The notes: generated by a model not told the origin, from the letters alone. Counted from the stretch's first letter, positions 15,684 to 23,690 are shown. The stretch: 64,000 nt of DNA from Micromonospora cremea (GCF_900143515.1 NZ_FSQT01000002.1:3473501-3537500), one strand, 5' to 3'. Made by a program: numbers and translations.

Positions 15684-16085
15684 ATGTCCGAGCAGGAACG
15701 CAATACCGAGGCGGTCCTCCGCTACCTCCGTACGTTCGTCACCAGGGACCTCGCCGAGCTGCGCGCGGTGGTCGCGCAGGACGTCCGGATCTACGGGTCA
15801 GGCATGGCGGTGCGGGGCCGGAACTTCGTGGAACAGGCCGTGCTCTCGCCCGGGTTGACGGTGCTTGACCAGGAGATCGTCGAGCTCTTCGCGGCCGGCG
15901 ACCGGGTCGTCGTCTCGGTGGCGCAGACCTACCGGCGGGACGCCACCGGGGCCACTGCCGTGCAGAGTGCCTGCAAGATGTACCGGCTTGCGCAGAGCCG
16001 GATCGTCGAGTTCTGGGGCGAGCAGGACCTGTATGGCCTGCTGCGCGGGCTCGACCTGCTGCCGGACGAGCCGATCCGGTTATGA
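15684..16085 (+). CDS. SnoaL-like / NTF2-fold protein
   Basis: The 133-residue protein fits the SnoaL/NTF2-like cone fold: an N-terminal helix pair (ERNTEAVLRYLRTFVTRDLA, about 5-24), strand motifs DVRIYGSGM and RVVVSVAQTYRR, and a closing VEFWGEQDLYGLL. Such proteins act as small isomerases, cyclases or ligand-binding proteins. ATG at 15684 lacks a strong ribosome-binding site. It lies between two DUF6232 genes on the other strand. No catalytic residues can be assigned with certainty. Confidence 0.75.
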   Translation: MSEQERNTEAVLRYLRTFVTRDLAELRAVVAQDVRIYGSGMAVRGRNFVEQAVLSPGLTVLDQEIVELFAAGDRVVVSVAQTYRRDATGATAVQSACKMYRLAQSRIVEFWGEQDLYGLLRGLDLLPDEPIRL

Positions 16086-16095
16086 GCTGGGACCG

Positions 16096-16575
16096 CTATC
16101 GGCGGTTGCCGGGGCGGGCCGGTTGGCTGCGTTCGGCCGCGCGCTGCACCGCCCGGTAGATCTGACCGAAGCGCAGCGCGTCGCCGGTGCGCAGCAGCCG
16201 CACCGGCTGGCCGCGCCAGCGCGCCCAGATCTCCAGTTGCCGGCTGCCCCGGGCGTACGAGCGGTCCAGGTGTTCGAAAAGGAAGTCGGCGATCGGGCCG
16301 ACGGCCAGCCCCACCAGCACCGACGCGCCGACGATCGCGATCGTCACGGTGGGCGAGCGTTGCAGCCAGACGGCCACGCCGATGCCGAGCACGGCCGCGA
16401 CCAGCGGACCGGCCAGCGCGGCGCCGATCGCACCGCGCCCGACGAGGACCCGCCAGGAGCGGCTGCCCCGGCGGTGCCAGATCATGGTGATGTCGGCCAG
16501 CGCGTAGCTGCGGCCGTCCACTCGGACGGCGGTGGAGGTGACCTGCACCGACCTGTCGTCGTAATAGGTGATCAT
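16096..16575 (-). CDS. DUF6232-type membrane protein (copy 2)
   Basis: The 159-residue protein begins MITYYDDRSVQVTSTAVRVD and keeps the order of its paralogue at 15016-15498: beta module with WHRRG, two membrane helices (about residues 48-68 and 76-96), LDRSYARG, and the C-terminal ALRFGQIYRAVQRAAE. Identity between the copies is highest in the N-terminal strand and the last helix, the membrane part having diverged. Function unknown. It ends 10 bases from the end of the SnoaL-like gene. Confidence 0.8.
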   Translation of the reverse strand: MITYYDDRSVQVTSTAVRVDGRSYALADITMIWHRRGSRSWRVLVGRGAIGAALAGPLVAAVLGIGVAVWLQRSPTVTIAIVGASVLVGLAVGPIADFLFEHLDRSYARGSRQLEIWARWRGQPVRLLRTGDALRFGQIYRAVQRAAERSQPARPGNRR

Positions 16576-16673
16576 GGCTGAACTCCCGCCCGCGGGGCTG
16601 ACACCAGACTACTTACCCAAACGAGCCGGGTCGTAAGGTTGGCACGCGACTTCGACGAGGAAGTGAGGGCAGC

Positions 16674-17447
16674 GTGGGCGAGTTCGTTCGGCTGGAAACC
16701 AAGGACGGCATCGGCACCATCCGGCTGGAGCGGCCGCCGATGAACGCGCTCAACACCCAGGTGCAGGAGGAGTTGCGCGCCGCCGCGACCGCGGCCACCG
16801 CGGACCCGCAGGTCCGCGCCGTCATCGTGTACGGCGGGGAGAAGGTCTTCGCCGCGGGCGCGGACATCAAGCAGATGGCCGAAATGTCCTACGTGGACAT
16901 GGCCGACCGGGCCGCGAACCTGTCCAGCGCGCTCGGCGCGATCGCCCGGATCCCCAAGCCGGTGGTCGCCGCGATCACCGGTTACGCCCTCGGTGGCGGC
17001 TGCGAGCTGGCGCTGGCCTGCGACTGGCGGGTGGTGGCCGAGGACGCCAAGCTCGGCCAGCCGGAGATCAAGTTGGGCATCATCCCCGGTGCTGGCGGCA
17101 CCCAGCGGCTGGCCCGGCTGGTCGGCCCGGCCCGCGCCAAGGATCTGATCATGTCGGGGCGGATGGTGGACGCGCAGGAGGCGTTGCGGATCGGCCTGGC
17201 CGACCGAATCGTCCCGGCCGCCGAGGTGTACGAGGCGGCGGTCGCGCTGGTGACGCCGTACCTGACCGGGCCGGTGCAGGCGCTGCGCGCGGCGAAGCTG
17301 GCGGTCGACGGCGGCCTCGACATGGACCTGAACTCGGGCCTGGCCTGGGAGAGTCAGCTCTTCGCGGCGCTGTTCGCCACCGACGACCGGCGCGAGGGCA
17401 TGGCGGCATTCGTCGAGAAGCGCAAGCCGGGCTTCACGGGCCGCTGA
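16674..17447 (+). CDS. Enoyl-CoA hydratase/isomerase family protein
   Basis: The 257-residue protein has the crotonase fold. Oxyanion-hole segments are seen as [14 protein letters not shown] (about residues 62-75) and [18 protein letters not shown] (about 101-118), and the two catalytic glutamates of classical hydratases match E112 in [10 protein letters not shown] and the E in [18 protein letters not shown] (about 128-145). It should hydrate trans-2-enoyl-CoA in beta-oxidation. GTG at 16674 has GAGG and AGGG upstream. It is monocistronic, followed by a hairpin. The window also holds EtfBA, electron acceptor for acyl-CoA dehydrogenases. Confidence 0.9.
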   Translation: MGEFVRLETKDGIGTIRLERPPMNALNTQVQEELRAAATAATADPQVRAVIVYGGEKVFAAGADIKQMAEMSYVDMADRAANLSSALGAIARIPKPVVAAITGYALGGGCELALACDWRVVAEDAKLGQPEIKLGIIPGAGGTQRLARLVGPARAKDLIMSGRMVDAQEALRIGLADRIVPAAEVYEAAVALVTPYLTGPVQALRAAKLAVDGGLDMDLNSGLAWESQLFAALFATDDRREGMAAFVEKRKPGFTGR

Positions 17448-17454
17448 CCGGGCG

Positions 17455-17480
17455 GGGCCGGCGGTGCGCGACGCCGGCCC
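17455..17480 (+). terminator. Terminator hairpin after the enoyl-CoA hydratase gene
   Basis: GGGCCGGCG (17455-17463) pairs perfectly with CGCCGGCCC (17472-17480), loop of eight bases, starting eight bases after the stop codon. Confidence 0.65.
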
Positions 17481-17563
17481 GACGGTGAGCCGAGAACGGT
17501 TCACATCCTGCCTACCGGCCAGTAGCGTGGGCCTCCGGTCAGAAGCGACGAAGGGAAGCGGCG

Positions 17564-19186
17564 ATGACGGAGCGGGTCGAAGGTCACGGCGGGGAGTTGG
17601 CGCTCGCGGCGCTGCGGGCGCACGGGGTACGCGAGATGTTCACCCTCTCGGGCGGGCACGTCTTCCCGCTCTACGACGCCGCGCACAAGACCGGTTTCCC
17701 GATCTACGACGTCCGGCACGAGCAGTCCGCTGTCTTCGCCGCCGAGGCGGTGGCCAAGCTCCAGCGTCGCCCCGGCCTCGCCGTGCTCACCGCCGGCCCC
17801 GGCGTCACCAACGGGATCTCGGGCATGACCAGCGCCTTCTTCAACGCTTCACCGGTGCTCGTGCTCGGCGGCAGGGCGCCCGCGTTCCGCTGGGGCTCGG
17901 GCAGCCTGCAGGAGATGGACCACCTGCCGCTGGTCGCCCCGGTCACCAAGCACGCCGAGACGGTGTTCAGCACCGACGACATCCCGCGCGCGGTGGATGC
18001 GGCGCTCACCGCGGCGCTCACCCCGCACCGCGGCCCGGCCTTCCTCGACTTCCCGCTCGAGACGGTCTTCTCGGTCGCCGAGGCCGACCTGCCCGCCCCG
18101 ACCGGCATCGACCCGGTCGAGCCGGACCCGGACGAGGTCTCCCGGGCCGCGACGCTGATCGCCGCCGCGCAGCGGCCGGTCATCATCGCCGGCTCCGACG
18201 TGTACGCCGGCGACGCAGTCGCCGCGCTCCGGGAGGCCGCCGAGACGTTGCAGGTGCCGGTCTTCACCAACGGCATGGGCCGAGGCTCGCTCCCGCCGGA
18301 GCACCCGCTCGCCTTCGCCAAGGCCCGCCGGGCCGCGCTCTCCGGCGCCGACGTGGTCGTGGTGGTCGGCACCCCGCTGGACTTCCGGCTCAGCTTCGGC
18401 GACTTCGGCGAGGCCAAGGTGGTGCACATCGTCGACGCGCCCAGCCAGCGCGCCGGGCACGTGCAGCCGGCCGCCGCCCCCGCCGGCGACCTGCGCCTAA
18501 TCCTCTCCGCGCTGGCCGACCACGCGGGTGACCGGGCCGACCACAGCGGCTGGATCGCCGACCTGCGCACCGCCGAGGACGCCGCCCGGGCCCGCGACGC
18601 GGCCGAGATGGCCGCCGAGACCGACCCCATCCGGCCGGCGCGGATCTACGGCGAGCTGCGCCGGGTGCTGGCCCCTGACGCGATCACCATCGGCGACGGC
18701 GGTGACTTCGTCTCGTACGCCGGGCGGTACCTGGAGCCGGCCCAGCCCGGCACCTGGCTGGACCCGGGCCCGTACGGCTGCCTCGGCACCGGCATGGGCT
18801 ACGCGATGGGCGCCCGGGTCAGTCACCCGGACCGGCAGATCTGCGTGCTGATGGGCGACGGGGCCGCCGGCTTCTCGCTGATGGACGTCGAGTCGCTGGT
18901 CCGCCAGAAGCTGCCGGTGGTGATCGTCGTCGGCAACAACGGCATCTGGGGTCTGGAGAAGCACCCGATGCGGGCCATGTACGGCTACGACGTCGCCGCC
19001 GACCTCCAGCCGGAGCTGCGCTACGACAATGTGGTCAGCGCGCTCGGCGGCGCGGGGGAGACGGTCGCCAAGGCCGCCGACCTGGGGCCGGCCCTGCAAC
19101 GGGCGTTCGACGCCGGAGTGCCGTACCTGGTCAACGTGCTCACCGACCCGACCGACGCGTACCCCCGCTCGTCGAACCTGGCCTGA
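17564..19186 (+). CDS. Acetolactate synthase-like TPP-dependent enzyme (IlvG type)
   Basis: The 540-residue protein has the three-domain TPP enzyme layout: pyrimidine-binding domain with the catalytic Glu in VRHEQSAVFAAEAVAKL (about residues 46-62), a central Rossmann-like domain, and a TPP/Mg-binding domain with LMGDGAAGFSLMDVESL then VVGNNGIWGLE (about 430-460). The text around SLQEMDH and NNGIWGLEKHPM closely resembles mycobacterial IlvG as I remember it. No small regulatory subunit (ilvH) is adjacent, so its role in valine/leucine synthesis is uncertain; a 2-hydroxyacyl-CoA lyase or oxalyl-CoA decarboxylase relative is the alternative. Confidence 0.82.
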   Translation: MTERVEGHGGELALAALRAHGVREMFTLSGGHVFPLYDAAHKTGFPIYDVRHEQSAVFAAEAVAKLQRRPGLAVLTAGPGVTNGISGMTSAFFNASPVLVLGGRAPAFRWGSGSLQEMDHLPLVAPVTKHAETVFSTDDIPRAVDAALTAALTPHRGPAFLDFPLETVFSVAEADLPAPTGIDPVEPDPDEVSRAATLIAAAQRPVIIAGSDVYAGDAVAALREAAETLQVPVFTNGMGRGSLPPEHPLAFAKARRAALSGADVVVVVGTPLDFRLSFGDFGEAKVVHIVDAPSQRAGHVQPAAAPAGDLRLILSALADHAGDRADHSGWIADLRTAEDAARARDAAEMAAETDPIRPARIYGELRRVLAPDAITIGDGGDFVSYAGRYLEPAQPGTWLDPGPYGCLGTGMGYAMGARVSHPDRQICVLMGDGAAGFSLMDVESLVRQKLPVVIVVGNNGIWGLEKHPMRAMYGYDVAADLQPELRYDNVVSALGGAGETVAKAADLGPALQRAFDAGVPYLVNVLTDPTDAYPRSSNLA

Positions 19187-19200
19187 GTCGCACCCGCCAC

Positions 19201-19233
19201 CCGCGCCGTCGCCCCCAGCGGGCGGCGGCGCGG
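19201..19233 (+). terminator. Terminator hairpin after the IlvG-type gene
   Basis: CCGCGCCGTCGC (19201-19212) pairs with GCGGCGGCGCGG (19222-19233), one G-T pair, loop of nine bases. Confidence 0.6.
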
Positions 19234-19356
19234 TGTCGTCCCGCAGCTAAATCAGCGGAATGTCAGCGCCGGTCGTCGTAACGTCAGCCGGGGATCGGCG
19301 GGATGTCAGCCCTGTCGCCCATGGTGGTGTCCCCACCGAAGACGACAGGAGTTGCG

Positions 19357-20331
19357 ATGGACCACGCGATCCGAGCCGAGGGCCTGGTGCGGCGTTTCGG
19401 CGCCACCACCGCCCTCGCCGGAGTTGATCTGGCGGTCCCGACCGGGACCGTCTTCGGCCTGCTCGGGCCGAACGGCGCCGGCAAGACCACCGCGGTGCGA
19501 GTGCTCGCCACCCTGCTGCGCGCCGACGAGGGGCACGCCACGGTCGGCGGCTTCGACGTCGTCCGCGACGCCCATCGGGTGCGCCAACTGATCGGCCTGA
19601 CCGGCCAGTACGCCTCGGTCGACGAGACCCTGACCGGCGCGGAGAACCTGCTGCTGATCGGCCGGCTGCTCGGGCTGAGCCGGGCCGACGCCAAGCAGCG
19701 CGCCCGCCAACTGCTCGCCGACTTCCAGCTCAGCGACGCCGCCGACCGGGCCGCCAAGACCTTCTCCGGCGGTATGCGGCGCCGGTTGGATCTCGCCGCC
19801 AGCCTGGTCGGCCGGCCGCAGGTGCTCTTCCTCGACGAACCGACCACCGGCCTGGACCCGCGCAGCCGCAACGAGCTGTGGGACATCGTCCGCGCCCTGG
19901 TCTCCGACGGGGTGACGGTGCTGCTCACCACCCAGTACCTGGAGGAGGCCGACCAGCTCGCCGGTGAGATCGCGGTGGTCGACCACGGCCGGGTGATCGC
20001 GCAGGGAACGCCGGAGGAACTGAAGGCCAAGACCGGAGGTCAGACCCTCACCGTGCGGCCGTCCGACCTCGCCGACCTGGGCACCGTGACCGCCATCGCC
20101 GCCGAGGTGTCCGGCGCGACGCCCGAGGTGGCCCAGAACGCGGTCACCGTCGCGGTGAACGACCCCGGTGTGCTGCCCGCGGTGGTGAGCCGCCTCGACG
20201 CCGCCGAGATTGCGGTCGCCGAGCTGGCGCTGCGCGGCGCCAGCCTGGACGAGGTCTTCCTCTCCCTCACCGGCCACCGGGCCGAGGACGCCCCGGCCAG
20301 CACCGACGATCTGGAAAGGACGCCAGCTTGA
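19357..20331 (+). CDS. ABC exporter ATPase, DrrA type
   Basis: The 324-residue protein has Walker A GLLGPNGAGKTTAVRVLATL (about residues 33-52), signature TFSGGMRRRLDLAASLVG, Walker B VLFLDEPTTGLDPRS, and the switch motif LLTTQYLEEADQLA. The LTGQYASVD segment and the C-terminal extension are those of the daunorubicin-resistance DrrA family of drug or lipid exporters. ATG at 19357 has ACAGGA upstream. The stop codon TGA is now supplied by the first bases of the inserted tnpB element (TTGACATCC from 20328); the last amino acid stays Ala, so the protein is unchanged. Its permease, DrrB type, lies beyond the element. Confidence 0.9.
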   Translation: MDHAIRAEGLVRRFGATTALAGVDLAVPTGTVFGLLGPNGAGKTTAVRVLATLLRADEGHATVGGFDVVRDAHRVRQLIGLTGQYASVDETLTGAENLLLIGRLLGLSRADAKQRARQLLADFQLSDAADRAAKTFSGGMRRRLDLAASLVGRPQVLFLDEPTTGLDPRSRNELWDIVRALVSDGVTVLLTTQYLEEADQLAGEIAVVDHGRVIAQGTPEELKAKTGGQTLTVRPSDLADLGTVTAIAAEVSGATPEVAQNAVTVAVNDPGVLPAVVSRLDAAEIAVAELALRGASLDEVFLSLTGHRAEDAPASTDDLERTPA

Positions 20332-20500
20332 CATCCTCCACCGCCGTGAAGGGCGGGGAGTCCCTCGGTCGCCCGAGGGGGTTCCTGCTTCACCGGGCCG
20401 CGCCTTCACCGCTGACGCGGGTCGGGTCTTACCGTCCCTCCACAGGCGTTTTATCTCTCCGCGAGCCCGGCGGCGAGGATGTTGCGGGCGGCGTTGACGT
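20328..20500 (-). ncRNA. Predicted omega RNA (reRNA) of the tnpB element
   Basis: In TnpB systems the guide RNA scaffold comes from the 3' end of tnpB and the right end of the element, and the guide is the host DNA just past that end. Here the right end carries two compact hairpins (20341-20356 and 20362-20379) and stops at 20328. The guide would be the minus-strand sequence from 20327 downwards, GCTGGCGTCCTTTCCA, which is antisense to the last codons of the DrrA gene. The 5' boundary near 20500, inside tnpB, is an estimate. Confidence 0.5.
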
Positions 20501-21563
20501 CCCGGTCGTGCACGGCGTCGCAGCCGGGGCACGTCCAGATGCGGACGCCGAGGGTCATCGCGGTGTTGATCCGACCGCACGCCGAGCAGGTCTTCGTGCT
20601 CGGGTGCCATTGGTCGATGGCGATCACGGTCCGCCCGTACCAGGCGGCCTTGTACTCGATCATGTTGCGCAGGTGTGTCCACGCCGCGTCGGAGATGGCG
20701 CGGGCCAGCGAGTGGTTGCGCAGCATGTTGCGCACGCTGAGGTCTTCGATCACGACCGTTTGGTTCTCGCGGACGAGTCGAGTCGACAGCTTGTGCAGGT
20801 GATCCCGCCGCCGGTCGGCGATGCGGGCATGGATCCGGGCCACCGCAAGGCGGGCCTTGGCCCGGTTGGCGGAGTCCTTGGCCTTACGCGACAGGTTGCG
20901 TTGCGCCTTGGCCAGCTTGCGCCGGTCAGCGCGCTCGTGGCGCGGGTTGGTGATCTTCTCCCCGGTGGACAGGGTGAGCAGACTGGTGATGCCCGCGTCC
21001 ATCCCCACCGCAGCGCCCACCGGCGGCAGGGCCGCGACGGCGGAGTCTTCCACCAGCAGGGACACAAACCACCGACCCGCCGCGTCGCGGGACACGGTGA
21101 CCGTGGTCGGTTGTGTGCCCTCGGGCAGGGGCCGGGACCACACGATGTCCAGTGGGGTGTCCATCTTGGCGAGGGTGAGTTGCCCGTGACGCCAGCGGAA
21201 CGCCGAGCGGGTGTACTCCGCCGACGCCCGGGACTTACGCTTGGACTTGAACCGCGGATAGCGCGAGCGCTTGTCCCAGAACGCGGCGAACCCGGCTTGC
21301 AGGTGCCGCAGCGCCTGCTGCAAGGGCACGGAGCTGACCTCGTTGAGGAACGCCAACTCCTCGGTGCGTTTCCATTCGGTGAGCCATGCCGAGGATTGCA
21401 CGTAGGTGCTGCGTTGCCGGTCGACGGCCCACGCACGGGTGCGCGCTTCCAGCGCCAGGTTGTAAACCTTGCGCACACATCCGAAGGTGCGATTCAACTG
21501 TTCAGCCTGCTCAAGGGCCGGATAGAAGCGGTACTTGTACGCCCGCTTCACCACCTCACCCAC
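20451..21563 (-). CDS. tnpB: TnpB RNA-guided endonuclease (IS605 OrfB family)
   Basis: The 370-residue protein looks intact. It has the N-terminal OrfB_IS605 helical region (KRAYKYRFYPALEQAEQLNR), and the RuvC-like active site: D189 in GMDAGITSLL, E273 in VVIEDLSVRN and an Asp of the DRDVNAARN motif (D353 or D355). The four-cysteine zinc finger in the RuvC insertion is C326-x2-C329 and C345-x2-C348. TnpB cuts DNA matching its omega RNA guide next to a target-adjacent motif and so favours retention of the element. Start GTG at 21563 is the longest; a GTG a few codons later is also possible. It is transcribed against the transporter operon it interrupts. Confidence 0.92.
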   Translation of the reverse strand: MGEVVKRAYKYRFYPALEQAEQLNRTFGCVRKVYNLALEARTRAWAVDRQRSTYVQSSAWLTEWKRTEELAFLNEVSSVPLQQALRHLQAGFAAFWDKRSRYPRFKSKRKSRASAEYTRSAFRWRHGQLTLAKMDTPLDIVWSRPLPEGTQPTTVTVSRDAAGRWFVSLLVEDSAVAALPPVGAAVGMDAGITSLLTLSTGEKITNPRHERADRRKLAKAQRNLSRKAKDSANRAKARLAVARIHARIADRRRDHLHKLSTRLVRENQTVVIEDLSVRNMLRNHSLARAISDAAWTHLRNMIEYKAAWYGRTVIAIDQWHPSTKTCSACGRINTAMTLGVRIWTCPGCDAVHDRDVNAARNILAAGLAER

Positions 21564-21661
21564 GCCTCACATTCTAATCCACTTTGTAAGACGATTATTG
21601 AGGGGAGGGAGCGGCGTTTCCTCCTCCGCCTGAAAGCGGAGGTGTCCACGCCGCGATCCCG

Positions 21662-22471
21662 ATGACCGCCGCTACTCTGCCCGCTCCGCTGGCCCCGGCC
21701 CGCCGGCTCAGCGCCGCCGCCGGTCTGCGGCACACCTTCACGCTGGCCTGGCGCAGCCTGGTGCAGATCAAGCACAACCCGATGGAGCTGCTCGACCTGA
21801 GCATCCAGCCGGTGATGTTCGTGCTGCTGTTCACCTACGTCTTCGGCACCGCCATCGCCGGGTCCTCCGGCGAGTACCTCACCTTCATGCTGCCCGGCAT
21901 CATGGTGCAGAACGCGCTCTTCGCCACCATGACGACCGGGTTCGGGCTGAACAACGACCTCACCAAGGGCGTCTTCGACCGGCTCCGGGCGCTGCCCATC
22001 GCCCGGTGGGCGCCGCTGGCCGGTCGGATCCTCGCCGACACCGTCAAGCAGGCCTGGTCGATCGCGCTGCTGCTCGGCGTCGGGGCGATCCTGGGCTTCC
22101 GGGTCGGCAACGGCCTGCTCGGGGTGGTCGGGGCGTTCGCGCTGCTGCTGGCGTTCACGCTGGCCGCGTCCTGGATCTCGGTGCTGGTCGGGGTGCTGGT
22201 GAGCGAGCCGGACAAGGTGCAGATCTTCGGCTTCATGGTGATCTTCCCGCTGACCTTCACCAGCAACATCTTCGTGCCCACCGACCGGATGCCGGGCTGG
22301 CTGCAGAACTGGGTGGAGGTCAACCCGGTGACCGTGGTGGCCGACGCGCTGCGCGGGCTCCTGGTCGCCGGTCCGGTCGCCGGCCCGGTGCTCCAGACGC
22401 TGCTCTGGGGCGCCGGCATCGCGGTGATCTTCGCACCGCTGGCGGTGCGGGGGCTCAAGCGTCGGGTGTGA
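21662..22471 (+). CDS. ABC exporter permease, DrrB type
   Basis: The 269-residue protein is an ABC-2 permease with about six membrane helices, beginning with a soluble N-terminus and LDLSIQPVMFVLLFTYVFGT near residues 41-60, the conserved loop around GLNNDLTKGVFDRLRALP (about 94-111), and a last helix before RGLKRRV. It is the partner of the DrrA-type ATPase at 19357. The tnpB element now lies between them, and the ancestral ribosome-binding site GGAAAGGA is left behind at 20313-20320. In front of ATG 21662 the only purine-rich run is GCGGAGG, 19 or more bases away in the element's left-end hairpin, so translation of this intact permease may be poor. Confidence 0.88.
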   Translation: MTAATLPAPLAPARRLSAAAGLRHTFTLAWRSLVQIKHNPMELLDLSIQPVMFVLLFTYVFGTAIAGSSGEYLTFMLPGIMVQNALFATMTTGFGLNNDLTKGVFDRLRALPIARWAPLAGRILADTVKQAWSIALLLGVGAILGFRVGNGLLGVVGAFALLLAFTLAASWISVLVGVLVSEPDKVQIFGFMVIFPLTFTSNIFVPTDRMPGWLQNWVEVNPVTVVADALRGLLVAGPVAGPVLQTLLWGAGIAVIFAPLAVRGLKRRV

Positions 22472-22510
22472 CCCGCGGCGGCGCCGACACCGGCGCGGCC
22501 GCGAGCCCGC

Positions 22511-22927
22511 TCACACCTCCGGCCGGTCACCCTCGCGCGGCGGTTCGCCGTCGCGGCGGCGCAGGTCGTCCTCGCGCCGGCGTAGGTCTTCCTCCCAGCG
22601 GCGGAAGAGTTCTTGGTCCTGCTGCTGGGCGCGGTCCTGCACGGAGCGGAGGAACTCCGGGTCGTCGTCGGGTGCGACCGGGCGGCGGCGCGGCCGCTCG
22701 GTGGAGCCGGTGCCGGCCGGCCAGGGCTTGCGGGCGCCGGAGCCGGGCTCCCGACCGGCGACGAACCAGGCGATCGACCCGACCAGCGGGAAGAACAGGA
22801 TGATCAGCACCCAGGCGATCCGGGGCAGGGCGCGGATCTGGCCCTCCTCGGCGGAGAGACAAGAGATCAGCGCGCAGACCGCGAGGACGATCTGCACCAG
22901 GAAGAGGAGTACGTACAGCCGGGCCAT
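22511..22927 (-). CDS. PLDc_N domain membrane protein
   Basis: The 138-residue protein has two membrane helices (about residues 4-22 and 36-58) with the phospholipase D N-terminal type text IAWVLIILFFPLVGSIAWFV and a following cytoplasmic tail of about 75 residues rich in Arg, Asp and Glu (RRWEEDLRRREDDLRRRDGE), probably a charged helix. PLDc_N modules alone have no enzymatic activity. Convergent with the DrrB-type gene. ATG at 22927 is taken; an upstream in-frame ATG at 22945 has no better support. Confidence 0.82.
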   Translation of the reverse strand: MARLYVLLFLVQIVLAVCALISCLSAEEGQIRALPRIAWVLIILFFPLVGSIAWFVAGREPGSGARKPWPAGTGSTERPRRRPVAPDDDPEFLRSVQDRAQQQDQELFRRWEEDLRRREDDLRRRDGEPPREGDRPEV

Positions 22928-22954
22928 ACGCCTATCATGGCGCACCCGGTCCCG

Positions 22955-23260
22955 TCACCACAGTCCGCGAACCACCAGCAGCGCACCGAGCAGCGCGAGC
23001 CCGAGGGTGGCCAGCGCGGCCAGGCGCAGTCTCGGGCCGCCGGTGCGCACCGGCCCGCTGTCGCTGCCCCAGGGCCAGCAGACCAGGAGCACGGCCCCCC
23101 AGAGCAGCGCGGCGATGCCGGCGATCGACGCGTCGGTCGGGTCGCCGGTCGAGCCCAGGCGGACGGCGAGCACGGTCACCACCGTCAGCGTCAGCATGGT
23201 GCGCCGCCATGCCAGCCGGGTCCGCTCCGGTTGCAGCCCCGGGTCGCGCCCGGCGCTCAC
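22955..23260 (-). CDS. DUF202 membrane protein (second gene of pair)
   Basis: The 101-residue protein has the DUF202 signature PERTRLAWRRTMLTLTVVTV (about residues 10-29) and three membrane helices. GTG at 23260 overlaps the stop codon of the upstream DUF202 gene (GTGA). Such pairs are common in actinobacteria; the function of DUF202/YidH proteins is unknown. Confidence 0.83.
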   Translation of the reverse strand: MSAGRDPGLQPERTRLAWRRTMLTLTVVTVLAVRLGSTGDPTDASIAGIAALLWGAVLLVCWPWGSDSGPVRTGGPRLRLAALATLGLALLGALLVVRGLW

Positions 23261-23649
23261 CCGTCGCCGATCGTCCGGGCCAGCACAGCGACCACCAGCA
23301 GCACCGCGCCGGCACCGACGGCGAGGGCGAGGACGGCGGGGAAACGGGAGGCGGGCAGCTCCTGACCGAGCCGGATGGCTCGTTCGGTTCGCGCCCAGTG
23401 GTCCACCGAGCGGACGGCGACGGTGCCGCCGAGCAGCAGCAGCGCGACGGAGATCACCTCCCGCAGGTGGGTCAGCGGCAGCGGCGGCAGGAACTGCGCG
23501 GCGGCGAGCCCGCCGCCGACCAGCGCCAGGCCGGTGCGCAGCCAGGCCAGGAAGGTGCGCTCGTTGGCCAGGGAGAAGCGGTAGTCGGGCGGCTCGCCGA
23601 CCGACCGTAGGTCCGCCGGGTCGAACCACCGCCTGATCGCTTCCCACAC
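23257..23649 (-). CDS. DUF202 (YidH-type) membrane protein (first gene of pair)
   Basis: The 130-residue protein contains the DUF202 motif RFSLANERTFLAWLRTGLAL (about residues 24-43) followed by three membrane helices (about 40-57, 64-82 and 105-125). GTG at 23649 is seven bases behind a GATAAT box on the minus strand and lacks a ribosome-binding site, suggesting a leaderless message. Forms a GTGA-coupled pair with the second DUF202 gene. Confidence 0.85.
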   Translation of the reverse strand: MWEAIRRWFDPADLRSVGEPPDYRFSLANERTFLAWLRTGLALVGGGLAAAQFLPPLPLTHLREVISVALLLLGGTVAVRSVDHWARTERAIRLGQELPASRFPAVLALAVGAGAVLLVVAVLARTIGDG

Positions 23650-23690
23650 GCTGCCGATTATCCGCTTGTCCTGCCGCTTAACCTGAGCCG
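23650..23690. promoter_or_regulatory. 41-bp divergent leaderless promoter
   Basis: On the minus strand GATAAT (23662-23657) ends seven bases before GTG 23649; on the plus strand TAACCT (23679-23684) ends six bases before GTG 23691. With 17-base spacers, each -35 region overlaps the other gene's -10. No Shine-Dalgarno fits in either direction, so both messages are probably leaderless. Confidence 0.45.

Larger units (their letters stand above)
20328..21661 (-). mobile_element. IS200/IS605-type element carrying only tnpB (1334 bp)
   Basis: The element, read on the minus strand, has a left end at 21661 and a right end at 20328 finishing in GGATGTCAA; the terminal TCAA matches the right-end cleavage sequence known for ISDra2-type elements. 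Hairpins near the ends: CCTCCGC/GCGGAGG (21623-21642) at the left, and CCCTCGG/CCGAGGG (20362-20379) plus CCGCC/GGCGG (20341-20356) at the right. No tnpA (Y1 transposase) is present, so it needs one in trans. Taking the element out joins GCCAGC to ATGACC and recreates an ATGA stop/start overlap between the DrrA and DrrB genes with GGAAAGGA seven bases before the ATG, which fixes the boundaries to the base. There is no target duplication, as expected for this family. Confidence 0.85.

Noticed and set aside
20332..21661. TnpB as a domesticated, element-free host gene
   Set aside because: Right and left end hairpins and exact restoration of the host operon on removal show a typical, recent insertion.
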